Notes under the pieces: model-generated | The model's input: the letters and a program-made list of their open reading frames with translations, nothing else | What the model was told of the DNA's origin: nothing | Database searches by the model: none | DNA from: UBA4782 sp034430215 | Lineage (GTDB): Bacteria > Chloroflexota > Anaerolineae > Anaerolineales > Anaerolineaceae | Assembly (NCBI GenBank): GCA_034430215.1 | Contig: DAOUFE010000017.1 | Location: 65,094 to 129,093 of the forward strand | Direction of reading: 5' to 3' | DNA length: 64,000 nt | Shown: in pieces, positions 36,716-46,091 of the stretch | Layout: every line of letters starts with the position of its first letter | Numbering within the stretch: the stretch's first letter is position 1 | Position numbers and translations under genes: made by a program

Positions 36716-37801
36716 ATGAAAAAAGGATACCTGATCTTTGGTTTGTTGATCATCGTTTTAGGGTTGGTAGGTTGCACTACACCAACCGCCGCCCCGCCAG
36801 TCGAAGTAACACGTATTGTTGCCGGTACTCCGGAGATCATTGTAGTCACCCCCACCACTGCAGCAGTAGAAGAAAAACCCTTCAAGGTTGCGGTGGTAAT
36901 GCCCAGTTCCATTACGGATGCAGCTTTCAGCCAATCCATGTATGAAGGCTTGCTGGCAGTTCAGAAAGAAATGGGCGGTGAAACCAAAATGGAAATTGCC
37001 TATTCAGAAGGCATGTTTAAAGTCCCCGATGCTGCTGCAGCTATCCGTGACTATGCATCTCAGGGGTACGACCTGGTAATCGCACATGGTTCGCAATATG
37101 GCTCATCCCTGCAACAGATCGCTCCTGAATTCCCTGAAACCAGTTTTGCCTGGGGTACCTCTCTGGACACTTTCCAGGCGGATGGCATCAACAACGTTTT
37201 TGCTTATCAGGCAGAAGCCCAGGAAGGCGGATATGCTCTGGGGGTATTGGCTGCAGCCATGTCAAAATCTGGTGTGCTGGGTGTTTGCGGTCCTGTTGAA
37301 GCCGGTGACGCAAAACTATACGTAGATGGCTTCAAAGCCGGTGCATTAGTGCAGAACCCCAATGCCAACGTCCAGGTTACCTATACCGGATCATTCTCTG
37401 ATGTAGCCCTGATGGCAAGCGCCGCTGAAACCCACATCGCGGCAGGTGCAGATGTTTTGACAGGTTCTTCACAATCTGTTGTCGGCGCCATTGGTATTGC
37501 TAAAGATAAAGGCGCATATTGGTATGGTACCCAATGGGATCAAACCAGTCTGGCACCCGAAACAGTCGTTGCCAGTCAGGTATATGATTGGACTGGCGTA
37601 ATCAAAGATATGATCGCCAGCCGAAAAGCAGGTGTGTTGGGGAATAAATCCTACACATTGACCTTCAAAAATGAAGGGTTGATGATCCAATACAACCCGG
37701 CAATCGAAGTCCCTGCCGAAGCCAAAGCGGCGGTGGATGCCGCCATCCAGGGAATTATGGATGGCACGATCGATCCCCTCAAGGGACCAGTAGAACAGTA
37801 A
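36716..37801 (+). CDS. BMP-family substrate-binding lipoprotein (nucleoside importer)
   Basis: 361 residues. The signal peptide ends in lipobox VGC (residue about 21), followed by a short Thr-rich linker, then the Bmp/PnrA domain (FKVAVVMPSSITDAAFSQSMYEG). The domain contains DLVIAHGSQYG and a C-terminal DGTIDPLKGPVE. Characterised PnrA/BmpA-type proteins bind purine nucleosides, and this is the expected ligand, though some relatives take up riboflavin or other compounds. GGAGG precedes the ATG. It sits third in the permease-permease-binding protein-ATPase order, flanked by stem-loops. Confidence 0.88.
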   Translation: MKKGYLIFGLLIIVLGLVGCTTPTAAPPVEVTRIVAGTPEIIVVTPTTAAVEEKPFKVAVVMPSSITDAAFSQSMYEGLLAVQKEMGGETKMEIAYSEGMFKVPDAAAAIRDYASQGYDLVIAHGSQYGSSLQQIAPEFPETSFAWGTSLDTFQADGINNVFAYQAEAQEGGYALGVLAAAMSKSGVLGVCGPVEAGDAKLYVDGFKAGALVQNPNANVQVTYTGSFSDVALMASAAETHIAAGADVLTGSSQSVVGAIGIAKDKGAYWYGTQWDQTSLAPETVVASQVYDWTGVIKDMIASRKAGVLGNKSYTLTFKNEGLMIQYNPAIEVPAEAKAAVDAAIQGIMDGTIDPLKGPVEQ

Positions 37802-37813
37802 CATGCAACACAA

Positions 37814-37843
37814 TCCGGATGGTCTGAAATCAGACCATCCGGA
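37814..37843 (+). other. Perfect 14-bp inverted repeat between binding-protein and ATPase genes
   Basis: TCCGGATGGTCTGA and its exact complement are separated by 2 bases. No T-run follows, so it is more likely an mRNA-stabilising or partial-termination element that favours binding-protein expression over the ATPase. Confidence 0.6.
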
Positions 37844-37906
37844 CCCAGCCAGAACAGCACTCGAGTAGACTATTATGGCAGGGTTCATAACAGGAAGCAG
37901 GAAATT

Positions 37907-39478
37907 ATGGAAAAAGATCACATGGTTCCAAATAAACATCACCTTCAAACCATGAGCATGAATGGAATAGTAAAAAGATTTCCAGGAGTGCTGGCAAACG
38001 ATCATGTGGATTTTGATGTCCATGCAGGTGAGATTCATGCCTTGTTGGGGGAGAATGGCGCAGGAAAAAGCACTCTCATGCGCCAGCTATACGGACTGTA
38101 TCGTCCCAATGAAGGCACAATAAAAATCAATGATGAAGAAGTCACGTTTCGCTCACCTCAAGATGCGATTGCTGCCGGAATCGGGATGATCCACCAGCAT
38201 TTTATGCTGGTACCTTCCCTATCAGTAGTGGAAAATGTGGCTTTAGGGTTGAAATCCAGCCGTGGTCCCATTCTTGATCTCGACAGGGTAGAAAAACGTC
38301 TGCAGGAGATTAGCGAAAAATACCATTTAAAAGTGGATACACATGCTTTTGTCTGGCAGCTTGCCGTGGGCGAGCAGCAGAGAGTTGAAATTCTGAAAGC
38401 CCTGTATCGAGGTGCTGATCTACTTATCCTGGACGAGCCTACAGCAGTGCTTACTCCACAGGAAGTAGATGAGTTGTTCATCACCCTGCAGCAAATGGCA
38501 GAGGACGGGCATGCTTTGATCTTTATCTCGCACAAACTGCATGAGGTATTGAAGATCAGCAACCGCATCACCGTACTGCGTGATGGAAAGGTGGTTGGAT
38601 CAGTTAAAAATGAGGGGGTGACCAAAGCAGAATTGGCGCAGATGATGGTTGGCAGACCTGTGATCCTTCAATACAAGAAAGCAGAAGTTCAACCTGGTGA
38701 AATCCGATTAAAAGTGGAAAACCTGACCGTTGCAGGTGACCGCGGCACAGATGCCCTGAAATCTGTCTCTTTTGAATTGTACTCGGGTGAAATTCTCGGG
38801 CTGGCAGGGGTTTCAGGGAATGGGCAACGCGAGCTTGCAGAAGCACTGGCGGGGATGCGACCGATACGTCAGGGAAAGGTCACGCTGATGGGAAAAGATG
38901 TTACAAACGCATCACCCAACCAGCACATTGAGGCAGGTCAATCGTACATTCCCGAAGAGCGGATGAAAGAAGGAGCCATCAAGGATTTTTCTGTATCGGA
39001 TAACGTCATTCTCGAAGATAATAACCGCCAGCCTTATGCGCATGCCACCTTCCTGGATTTTAAAACGATCGATAAAAAAACCACCGAACTGGTGGAGGAA
39101 TACAACGTCAAGACGCCTTCGAACGCCACACCATTGAAGAACCTGTCGGGAGGAAATATTCAAAAGCTGATCCTGGCACGTGAGCTTTCACGCAAACCCG
39201 GGGTACTGATCGCCGCTCAACCCACCCGTGGAGTGGATATCGGTGCCAGTGAATACATCCATCAATGCCTGCTCAAGCAACGCAGCGCCGGTACCGCCAC
39301 CCTGTTGATCTCTGAAGACCTGGATGAAATTCGGGCATTATCTGACCGGATCGCGGTAATCTATGAAGGGGAAATCGTTGGCATCGTGGATTGCGCCACC
39401 ACCACCGTGGAGGAACTTGGGCTGATGATGGCAGGCATTCGCCCGGCTTCAGCGGAAGCACAGTCTGAAACTGCGTAG
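37907..39478 (+). CDS. ABC transporter ATP-binding protein with two nucleotide-binding domains
   Basis: 523 residues. NBD1 has Walker A GENGAGKST near residue 50, a signature-like VGEQQRVEILKAL and Walker B LLILDEPTAVL. NBD2 (from about 260) has a degenerate Walker A (GVSGNGQRELAEAL), a signature LSGGNIQKLILAREL and no strong Walker B (GVLIAAQPTRGVD). This asymmetry is normal for the rbsA/nucleoside subfamily. It powers the two permeases above. The upstream stem-loop may lower its expression relative to the binding protein. Confidence 0.92.
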   Translation: MEKDHMVPNKHHLQTMSMNGIVKRFPGVLANDHVDFDVHAGEIHALLGENGAGKSTLMRQLYGLYRPNEGTIKINDEEVTFRSPQDAIAAGIGMIHQHFMLVPSLSVVENVALGLKSSRGPILDLDRVEKRLQEISEKYHLKVDTHAFVWQLAVGEQQRVEILKALYRGADLLILDEPTAVLTPQEVDELFITLQQMAEDGHALIFISHKLHEVLKISNRITVLRDGKVVGSVKNEGVTKAELAQMMVGRPVILQYKKAEVQPGEIRLKVENLTVAGDRGTDALKSVSFELYSGEILGLAGVSGNGQRELAEALAGMRPIRQGKVTLMGKDVTNASPNQHIEAGQSYIPEERMKEGAIKDFSVSDNVILEDNNRQPYAHATFLDFKTIDKKTTELVEEYNVKTPSNATPLKNLSGGNIQKLILARELSRKPGVLIAAQPTRGVDIGASEYIHQCLLKQRSAGTATLLISEDLDEIRALSDRIAVIYEGEIVGIVDCATTTVEELGLMMAGIRPASAEAQSETA

Positions 39479-39512
39479 AGCGCAACAACTTTTGGACGAT
39501 AAAACTGTATCA

Positions 39513-39815
39513 TCAGGTGGCGTTCTTTCTACAGGTTTTTCGTAAAATTTCCATCCATCCAGCTTTAGTATTCTCAAATAAGCGCAAAAAGTAATCGCCT
39601 GGATATTCTATTTCGTTTATCGAGTTATACTTCATTTCCAGCAAGATTGAATCACTGGTTGTATATATCTTGTTTTCTGAAGCTATCAATAATATCTGCT
39701 GATTGACATATTTTTCATCCAGCGTAACAGGAGGCTGTCGGGAAGAACTACATGAGACAAGAATACCAGTCAAGAAAATGATCACGATGAGTAATTCTGA
39801 TTTTTTATACCTCAT
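39513..39815 (-). CDS. Small lipoprotein, 100 aa
   Basis: The N-terminus is a signal sequence ending in lipobox LVSC (residue 22). The mature part is about 78 residues with beta-strand character (QQILLIASENKIYTTSDSILLEMKYNSI), resembling the start of immunoglobulin-like lipoprotein domains, and it ends abruptly in RKTCRKNAT. It may be a truncated longer lipoprotein. AAAGGGGA precedes the ATG. No family assigned. Confidence 0.6.
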   Translation of the reverse strand: MRYKKSELLIVIIFLTGILVSCSSSRQPPVTLDEKYVNQQILLIASENKIYTTSDSILLEMKYNSINEIEYPGDYFLRLFENTKAGWMEILRKTCRKNAT

Positions 39816-39949
39816 GAAAAATCCCCTTTATCCATAGTATCAGTGAGTTACTCCCCTCATCCGGCTTCGCATACCCTCCAAAATCTACTGTATCATTCTA
39901 CAAACAATCATAAAGCTGGTTAAGCAGGAGCACGGTCTTGTTAAATAAC

Positions 39950-39977
39950 AGAGGAGCGATCAAATGATCGCTCCTCT
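39950..39977 (-). terminator. Terminator of ppdK
   Basis: A perfect 13-bp inverted repeat, AGAGGAGCGATCA with 2-base loop, just beyond the ppdK stop. On the minus strand it is followed by GTTATTT rather than a full T-run. Confidence 0.7.
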
Positions 39978-40000
39978 AAAAATCCTATTAAAAACTCTTC

Positions 40001-42748
40001 TTACTTCTTTGCGTATTTCAATGCGTACTTGGCGGCTGCCAGGCGGGCAACGGGTACGCGGAAGGGAGAGCAGCTCACATAGTTGTTGCCAACCAGGTGG
40101 CAGAATTCGATAGATTCCGGATCACCACCATGTTCACCGCAAATACCCACCTCGAGGCTGGGGCGTGCTTTACGCCCTTCACTGACTGCCATTTCCATCA
40201 GTTTTCCAACGCCAGCGCGATCCAATGTCTGGAAGGGGTTCTTGGGCAGGATTTTTTCTTCGATGTATTTCACAAGGAAGTTGCGCTCAGCGTCATCACG
40301 GCTGTATCCAAAGGTCATCTGGGTCAGGTCGTTGGTGCCAAAGGAGAAGAATTCAGCGCGGCTGGCGATCTCACCAGCAGTAACTGCCGCGCGTGGGATC
40401 TCGATCATGGTGCCGAATTTATACCCGAATTTGATCTTCTTTTCTTCCATTACCTGGGCGGCGATTCTTTCCAGGCGAGGCTGGATCCAATCCAGCTCAC
40501 CAACAGTGCCGGTCAGAGGGATCATAACTTCTGGTTTGGCTTTGATGCCACGCAGGGTGCAGTCGGCGGCTGCTTCAAAGATGGCGCGAACCTGCATCTC
40601 AACAATCTCTGGCATATAGATACTCAGGCGGACACCACGTAAGCCCATCATCGGGTTGGATTCATGCAATCCACGAATGGCTGCAAGCATCTTTTCTTTT
40701 TCAGCCAGACCCTTAGTTTCGCCTTTTGCGCGCATTGTCACGATCTCTTCGAAGAGTTTTTCTTCATCGGGCATGAACTCATGCAGTGGCGGATCGATCA
40801 AGCGGATGATCACAGGATAGCCATCCATCGCTTCAAACAGACCATCAAAGTCCTGTCGCTGATAAGGCAATAAAATATCCAGCGCGGCTTTTCGCTCTTC
40901 AGGGGTTTCAGCCAGGATCATTTTCTGAACGGTTGGAAGGCGAACAGGCTCAAAGAACATGTGCTCAGTTCGGCAAAGTCCGATACCACGGGCACCATAT
41001 GCACGGGCGCGGCGGGCATCCTTAGGATAATCAGCATTCGCCCATACCTGCAGACCTGTGGTAGGTGAACCATTGACACTTTCGCGGATACCCTCGCGGT
41101 CAACAACTTCATCTGCCCAGGTCAACAGGGTCATTAGTTCTTTTTGCTCTTCCAAAGAGGGGCTGGTCAGTGGGATTTTGCCCAGGAAAACTTCACCGGT
41201 ACCACCATCTACCGTGATCCATTCACCTTCTTTAACTAGCTTGCCATTTGAAGTCATAATGCGTTTGTTCATGTCGATCTTCACCATGGAAGCACCTACG
41301 ACACATGGTACACCAAACTGGCGGGCAACCACAGCTGCGTGAGAGGTGGCGCCACCTTCGCTGGTGAGGATACCTTTGGCAGCGAGCATACCATGAACAT
41401 CATCTGGCTTGGTGAACGGACGCACCATGATGACATCCTGTTTCTCTTCTTTTGCCATCTTTTCGGCTGTATCAGCGTCAAAGTAAACCTGACCAACAGC
41501 AGCACCTGGTGACGCATTCACACCAGAGGCAAAGAAACGACCTTCTTTGTGTGCTTTCCTCAGATCTTCTGCATTGAACTGCGGGTGAAGCAGTGTATTC
41601 ACGTCATCGGGGCTGACTCGTTCAATTGCCTGCTCTTTTGTGATCATACCTTCGTTGACCATATCAACCGCGATGCGAACGGATGCGGCTGCGGTGCGTT
41701 TGCCATTGCGGGTCTGCAGCATCCACAGGCGGCCATGCTCGATGGTGAATTCCACATCCTGCATATCTTTATAATGCTTCTCAAGTTTCTCAACGATATC
41801 GAGGAATTGCTTGTAGGCTTCTGGTAATGGTCCACCGAGGGTATCGATCTTTTCAGTGTTGCGGATACCGGCAACGACATCCTCGCCTTGAGCGTTCAAA
41901 AGGTAATCACCATACAGTTTTCGTTCACCGGTTGCAGGGTTGCGGGTAAAGGCAACACCTGTACCTGAATCCCAACCCATGTTGCCGAAAACCATGGTCA
42001 CGATATTTACTGCAGTGCCAAGATCATCTGGAATTTTTGTAGCTCGACGATAATCAATAGCGCGTTTCCCCATCCATGAGCGGAAGACGGCTTCGGTTGC
42101 CAGCTCTAATTGTTTGAAAGGATCCTGAGGAAAATCAAATCCTTTTTCTTTTTTGACAACAGCTTTGAATTTCTCAGTTAATTCTTTTAACGATGCTGCA
42201 TCCAGGTCGGTATCGGCCTTGGCTCCTTTGGCTTCCTTGAAGGCATCGAGGACTTCTTCGAAGGCTTCATCTGGGATCTCAAGTACCACAGAACCAAACA
42301 TCTGAATCAAGCGGCGGTAAGAGTCATATACAAACCGTTCATTTTCAGTCAGAGCGACCATGCCGCGTGCAGTTTCATCATTGAGACCAATATTAAGCAC
42401 GGTATCCATCATGCCAGGCATGGAGAATTTTGCACCCGAACGGCAGGAAACAAGCAGAGGATTCTTGGCATCGCCAAATTTCTTCCCTGCTTCTTTTTCC
42501 ACTGCTTTAAGTGCAGTCATCATCTGATCCCACTGTCCTTCGGGGAATTTTGAACCGGCAGCAGTATATGCATTGCATGCTTCAGTGGTTACAGTGAAAC
42601 CAGGGGGAACTGGCACGCCAATGCGTGTCATTTCAGCCAGGTTTGCGCCTTTACCGCCCAATAAGCCACGAACATTATCCCAATTGCCGCCAACATACTT
42701 TTCGGCCTGGTCTAATTCGCTAAAGAGATATACCCATTTCTTTGTCAC
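40001..42748 (-). CDS. ppdK: Pyruvate, phosphate dikinase
   Basis: 915 residues. ATP + phosphate + pyruvate interconvert with AMP + diphosphate + phosphoenolpyruvate. The N-terminal ATP-grasp domain starts with LLGGKGANLAEM and has RSGAKFSMPGMMDTVLNIGL. The central phosphohistidine is in GGATSHAAVVARQFGVPCVVG near residue 450. The C-terminal TIM barrel carries FGTNDLTQMTFGYSRDDAE and the catalytic cysteine in EVGICGEHGG. I start at GTG 42748, which has AGGAGG 7 bases upstream; an in-frame ATG 18 codons earlier has none. In anaerobes it allows diphosphate-linked glycolysis or gluconeogenesis. Confidence 0.95.
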   Translation of the reverse strand: MTKKWVYLFSELDQAEKYVGGNWDNVRGLLGGKGANLAEMTRIGVPVPPGFTVTTEACNAYTAAGSKFPEGQWDQMMTALKAVEKEAGKKFGDAKNPLLVSCRSGAKFSMPGMMDTVLNIGLNDETARGMVALTENERFVYDSYRRLIQMFGSVVLEIPDEAFEEVLDAFKEAKGAKADTDLDAASLKELTEKFKAVVKKEKGFDFPQDPFKQLELATEAVFRSWMGKRAIDYRRATKIPDDLGTAVNIVTMVFGNMGWDSGTGVAFTRNPATGERKLYGDYLLNAQGEDVVAGIRNTEKIDTLGGPLPEAYKQFLDIVEKLEKHYKDMQDVEFTIEHGRLWMLQTRNGKRTAAASVRIAVDMVNEGMITKEQAIERVSPDDVNTLLHPQFNAEDLRKAHKEGRFFASGVNASPGAAVGQVYFDADTAEKMAKEEKQDVIMVRPFTKPDDVHGMLAAKGILTSEGGATSHAAVVARQFGVPCVVGASMVKIDMNKRIMTSNGKLVKEGEWITVDGGTGEVFLGKIPLTSPSLEEQKELMTLLTWADEVVDREGIRESVNGSPTTGLQVWANADYPKDARRARAYGARGIGLCRTEHMFFEPVRLPTVQKMILAETPEERKAALDILLPYQRQDFDGLFEAMDGYPVIIRLIDPPLHEFMPDEEKLFEEIVTMRAKGETKGLAEKEKMLAAIRGLHESNPMMGLRGVRLSIYMPEIVEMQVRAIFEAAADCTLRGIKAKPEVMIPLTGTVGELDWIQPRLERIAAQVMEEKKIKFGYKFGTMIEIPRAAVTAGEIASRAEFFSFGTNDLTQMTFGYSRDDAERNFLVKYIEEKILPKNPFQTLDRAGVGKLMEMAVSEGRKARPSLEVGICGEHGGDPESIEFCHLVGNNYVSCSPFRVPVARLAAAKYALKYAKK

Positions 42749-43121
42749 AGTACAACCTCCTGTATAGTGCTGAATCTCCACGGGGGAGTAATTTTTTGCC
42801 AAAACTAGAGCATTTTACCATAAATTGACTTCATCTTGTTAGGACAACCTTCATGCACATATAGAACAAACGATATGAGTCTATTATAATGATTCGCTTG
42901 TGTTGAATTCTTTTGTTTAACCACAAAAAGCACTAAAGAGATTAAACTGGAAACTCTCTTCTCCCCAGACGAACGAGTGGGTCATCGCAGATGTAATGAA
43001 GCGATCTCCTTCTGTAAAGTAACCTTGATCAGCAAAAAAACAGGGCTCCCGTTGATGCGATAATACACACCTGAAACCTCACAATAAAACTAAAAATCTT
43101 ATTAATTCTTCTTGCTCATCC
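42749..43121. other. Intergenic region between divergent ppdK and metQNI
   Basis: AT-rich with no gene or repeat that I can support; it must hold the ppdK promoter. Confidence 0.4.
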
Positions 43122-43152
43122 TTGACATATCTCTCTTCGATGGTAACATAAT
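43122..43152 (+). promoter_or_regulatory. Probable metQNI promoter
   Basis: TTGACA (43122-43127) followed by TAACAT (43144-43149, 16-base spacer) or CATAAT (43147-43152, 19-base spacer). It would start a leader of about 240 bases before metQ. Confidence 0.45.
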
Positions 43153-43189
43153 CGGCATGTTTACTACTCTGGTTCAGTATTTAATGGAT

Positions 43190-43366
43190 ATGGGCCTATG
43201 GTTGATGCCCTGGCGATGGAGTTCGTCTCTAGCGCCGGTTCACCAGACTTGCAACTAGATAGAAACGAACCCATCGCCTTTTCAAAGAAGTTGGATGCTG
43301 CGGTGGGTTATTAATAAATAACTCCGTTCTGAACGATCATACCGCCAGTCATCCTGGCGGATTTTT
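43190..43366 (+). ncRNA. Structured metQ leader ending in an intrinsic terminator
   Basis: Three elements are visible. A hairpin GGGC/GCCC occurs near 43192-43210. A long stem GGCGATGG-(A)-GTTCGT (43212-43226) pairs with ACGAACCCATCGCC (43265-43278), 14 base pairs with one bulged A around a 38-base loop. Last comes a terminator CCGCCAG/CTGGCGG (43342-43360) followed by TTTTT, 33 bases before metQ. This is the layout of a riboswitch or attenuator for methionine transport. I do not find the conserved core of SAM-I/S-box or T-box leaders. Confidence 0.55.
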
Positions 43367-43399
43367 CTTTAAATCAACCATAACTCATTGGAGAAAACC

Positions 43400-44260
43400 A
43401 TGAAAAACATAAACGTGAAGCAAATCAAAAAGAATAAAATAACACCCATTTCCACAATAGCGATCCTCGTGGTCGTTTTTACTCTTCTTCTGACTGCATG
43501 TTCACCAAAAGCTACACCTACAGCAGAACCGGAAAAGATTACTGTTAAAATTGGCGTCTCACCCGTTCCCCATGGTGATATTATTAAATTTATTCAAGAA
43601 AACCTTGCAGAAGAAGCCGGGTTGGAGATTGAAATCGTTGAATTCACCGATTATGTTCAGCCAAACCTGGCTCTAGCTGATGGTCAGATCGATGCGAACT
43701 TCTTCCAACATGTTCCCTATCTGGATGATTTCAATAAAGAGCATAACCTGAACCTTGTCTCTGTAGCCGCAATACACATCGAACCTCTGGGAATCTATTC
43801 CAGCAAAATCAAAAGCCTGGATGAAATTCCCGATGGCGCAGTTGTTGGCATCCCCAATGATGCCACCAATGGCGGACGTGCCTTGCACTTGCTGGCAGAG
43901 AACGGTCTCATCACCCTGAAAGATGGCGTGGGGTATGCAGCTACTGTGGCAGATATCACGGATAATCCAAAGAATCTCGAAATTGTTGAGTTGGAAGCTG
44001 CCCAGTTGGTTCGCTCATTGGAAGATACAACTATCTCTGTGATCAACGGAAATTACGCTTTGCAGGGTGGATTAACTCCCGCAACAGATGCATTAGCGTT
44101 GGAAAGCGGCGAGGATAATCCTTATGCCAACGTACTGGTAGTCGACCAGGGGCATGAGAATGACGAAGGGATAAAAATCCTGGTCAAACTGATCACCTCA
44201 CCAGAAGTGAAAAAATTCATCGAAGATACGTATAACGGTTCAGTCATCCCTGCGTTCTAG
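43400..44260 (+). CDS. metQ: Methionine ABC transporter substrate-binding lipoprotein
   Basis: 286 residues. The signal peptide ends in lipobox LTAC (residue about 33) and is followed by the NlpA domain: VKIGVSPVPHGDIIKFIQ, DYVQPNLALADGQIDANFFQH, IYSSKIKSLDEIPDGAVVGIPNDATNGGRAL and INGNYAL. These are the methionine-binding landmarks of MetQ. D- or L-methionine is the likely ligand. The ATG at 43400 follows GGAGA. First gene of a metQ-metN-metI operon, an unusual order compared with metN-I-Q. Confidence 0.92.
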   Translation: MKNINVKQIKKNKITPISTIAILVVVFTLLLTACSPKATPTAEPEKITVKIGVSPVPHGDIIKFIQENLAEEAGLEIEIVEFTDYVQPNLALADGQIDANFFQHVPYLDDFNKEHNLNLVSVAAIHIEPLGIYSSKIKSLDEIPDGAVVGIPNDATNGGRALHLLAENGLITLKDGVGYAATVADITDNPKNLEIVELEAAQLVRSLEDTTISVINGNYALQGGLTPATDALALESGEDNPYANVLVVDQGHENDEGIKILVKLITSPEVKKFIEDTYNGSVIPAF

Positions 44261-44344
44261 CAAGTCACATTTCATTCGCCTGGGATCATTCATGAAAAAA
44301 ATTTAGCAGAATGATCCCGGGTGATATCAAAAAGGTTCAATAGC

Positions 44345-45322
44345 ATGATATCTATAAAAAATGTACGAAAAGTTTTTGGAGAGGGACAGAATCAGCTTCA
44401 TGCGCTGGACAATGTTACCCTGACCGTCGAGCGGGGTGAGATCTTTGGGGTGGTAGGTCCCAGCGGTGCTGGTAAAAGCACTCTGATTCGATGTGTTAAT
44501 ATGCTCGAAAAACCCACCTCTGGTTCCATAAAAGTGAATGGCACAGAGATGACCACCCTTTCCAATATTGAACTACGAAAAGCCCGGCAGCGCATGGGGA
44601 TGATCTTTCAGCATTTTAACCTGCTCTCTTCACGTACCGTTGCCGAGAACGTGGCTTTCCCATTGGAAATTTCTGGTTATGATAAACCTGCCCGTGAAAA
44701 ACGAGTGAAAGAATTGCTTGAGCTGGTGGACCTTTCAGAAAAAATCTCTGCATATCCTGCCCAGCTTTCCGGTGGGCAAAAACAACGCGTCGGTATTGCA
44801 CGCGCTCTGGCAACCCAGCCGGATATTTTGTTATCCGATGAGGCAACCTCTGCACTGGATCCCCAGACAACTATTTCTATTCTTAATTTACTCAAAGAGT
44901 TAAACCGTACACTGGGGTTGACCATTTTGCTCATCACCCATGAGATGGAGGTCGTCAGGCAGATTTGTGACCGGGTGGCAGTTTTGAAGAATGGCAAGAT
45001 CCTGGAATCGGGTACTCTGAACGAACTGGTAGCTCAACCAGAAAGCTATATTGCAAAATCCCTTTTTCCCTCTGAAGAAACTATGCTGGTTCATCAAGAC
45101 GCAGTCGGTGTCACTATTTATTTTTTCGGTGATGCAGCCGACCAACCCATCATTGCCAGCCTGGTGAGAAAATTTGATCTGGATGTCAATATCCTGGGCG
45201 GAAGCATACAAAATGTTGGGATTAACCGCATAGGCAGGCTACAAGTTGAGATAAAAGGTCAGCAAGCTCCACAAGCTTTGGATTATCTTCGCAGTCTTGG
45301 CTTACGGGTGGAGGTGATCTGA
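44345..45322 (+). CDS. metN: Methionine ABC transporter ATP-binding protein
   Basis: 325 residues. Walker A GPSGAGKST near residue 39, signature LSGGQKQRVGIARAL near 140, Walker B ILLSDEATSALDP. The C-terminal 80 residues form a NIL regulatory domain (QDAVGVTIYFFGDAADQPII), which in MetN binds methionine and inhibits transport. I start at the ATG 44345. Its stop overlaps the metI start by one base. Confidence 0.93.
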   Translation: MISIKNVRKVFGEGQNQLHALDNVTLTVERGEIFGVVGPSGAGKSTLIRCVNMLEKPTSGSIKVNGTEMTTLSNIELRKARQRMGMIFQHFNLLSSRTVAENVAFPLEISGYDKPAREKRVKELLELVDLSEKISAYPAQLSGGQKQRVGIARALATQPDILLSDEATSALDPQTTISILNLLKELNRTLGLTILLITHEMEVVRQICDRVAVLKNGKILESGTLNELVAQPESYIAKSLFPSEETMLVHQDAVGVTIYFFGDAADQPIIASLVRKFDLDVNILGGSIQNVGINRIGRLQVEIKGQQAPQALDYLRSLGLRVEVI

Positions 45323-45978
45323 TGGATATATCTACAATGATCCCTGCCCTTACACAGGCAACCATCGATACGATCTACATGGTAGGGTTTGCAACATTAT
45401 TTACAGTCATTTTTGGTCTTCCTCTTGGTATTCTTCTTGTGATCACCGATAAGAATGGCTTGGTAACATTGCCTGTCCTCAATAAGACCATTGGTACGAT
45501 CGTTAATATGGCACGTTCACTACCTTTCATCATCCTGTTGGTATTGGTTATCCCATTTACCCGGTTGGTCGTTGGCACAACCATTGGTGCTACTGCGGCC
45601 ATCGTGCCACTCTCTCTTGCGGCAATACCTTTCTTTGCACGCATTGCTGAAACTTCTCTGCGTGAGGTAGACAAGGGGTTGATCGAAGCAGCACAGGCTA
45701 TGGGATGTACAATCTGGCAGATCATCGTTAAAGTATTGATCCCCGAATCCATCTCATCACTCGTTCTGGGTGTTGCACTCACCATTATCAGCTTGATCGG
45801 CTATTCAGCTATGGCTGGGGCAATTGGCGGTGGCGGGTTGGGCGATCTGGCGATCCGCTATGGATACCAGCGCTATGAAACAGAGGTGATGATCACAACC
45901 GTGATCCTACTGATCGCCCTTGTTCAAGGTATCCAGCTATTAGGAGACAGAATAGCACAAAAAATGTCCAGACGGTAA
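45322..45978 (+). CDS. metI: Methionine ABC transporter permease
   Basis: 218 residues with five hydrophobic segments and the ABC permease coupling motif (EVDKGLIEAAQAMGCTIWQIIVKVLIPES, in two halves near residue 115-145). Also AGAIGGGGLGDLAIRYGYQRY at the end, typical of MetI. Works as homodimer with MetN. TGATG overlap with metN. Confidence 0.93.
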   Translation: MDISTMIPALTQATIDTIYMVGFATLFTVIFGLPLGILLVITDKNGLVTLPVLNKTIGTIVNMARSLPFIILLVLVIPFTRLVVGTTIGATAAIVPLSLAAIPFFARIAETSLREVDKGLIEAAQAMGCTIWQIIVKVLIPESISSLVLGVALTIISLIGYSAMAGAIGGGGLGDLAIRYGYQRYETEVMITTVILLIALVQGIQLLGDRIAQKMSRR

Positions 45979-45981
45979 TCC

Positions 45982-46005
45982 AGATGGAATTATCCCATCT
46001 TTTTG
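45982..46005 (+). terminator. metQNI terminator
   Basis: AGATGG-N7-CCATCT stem followed by TTTT, immediately after the metI stop. Confidence 0.7.
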
Positions 46006-46091
46006 CCAATTAAGTTTTGTAAAGAACCTGAAAGGTTCAGAATGGCAAGTTTCCATGATAATGGAGGTAATCCAATATCATGGAGGGATAA

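Noticed and set aside
40083..40642. Two plus-strand frames of about 180 codons opposite ppdK
   Set aside because: Antisense shadows of the unmistakable pyruvate phosphate dikinase; no ribosome-binding site and unprotein-like sequence.
43212..43226. Fluoride (crcB) riboswitch in the metQ leader, suggested by GGCGATGGAGTTCG
   Set aside because: The string matches the first helix of that motif, but the partner segments (the ACTCC strand and the GCTGATG loop) are missing. The same bases pair better with 43265-43278.
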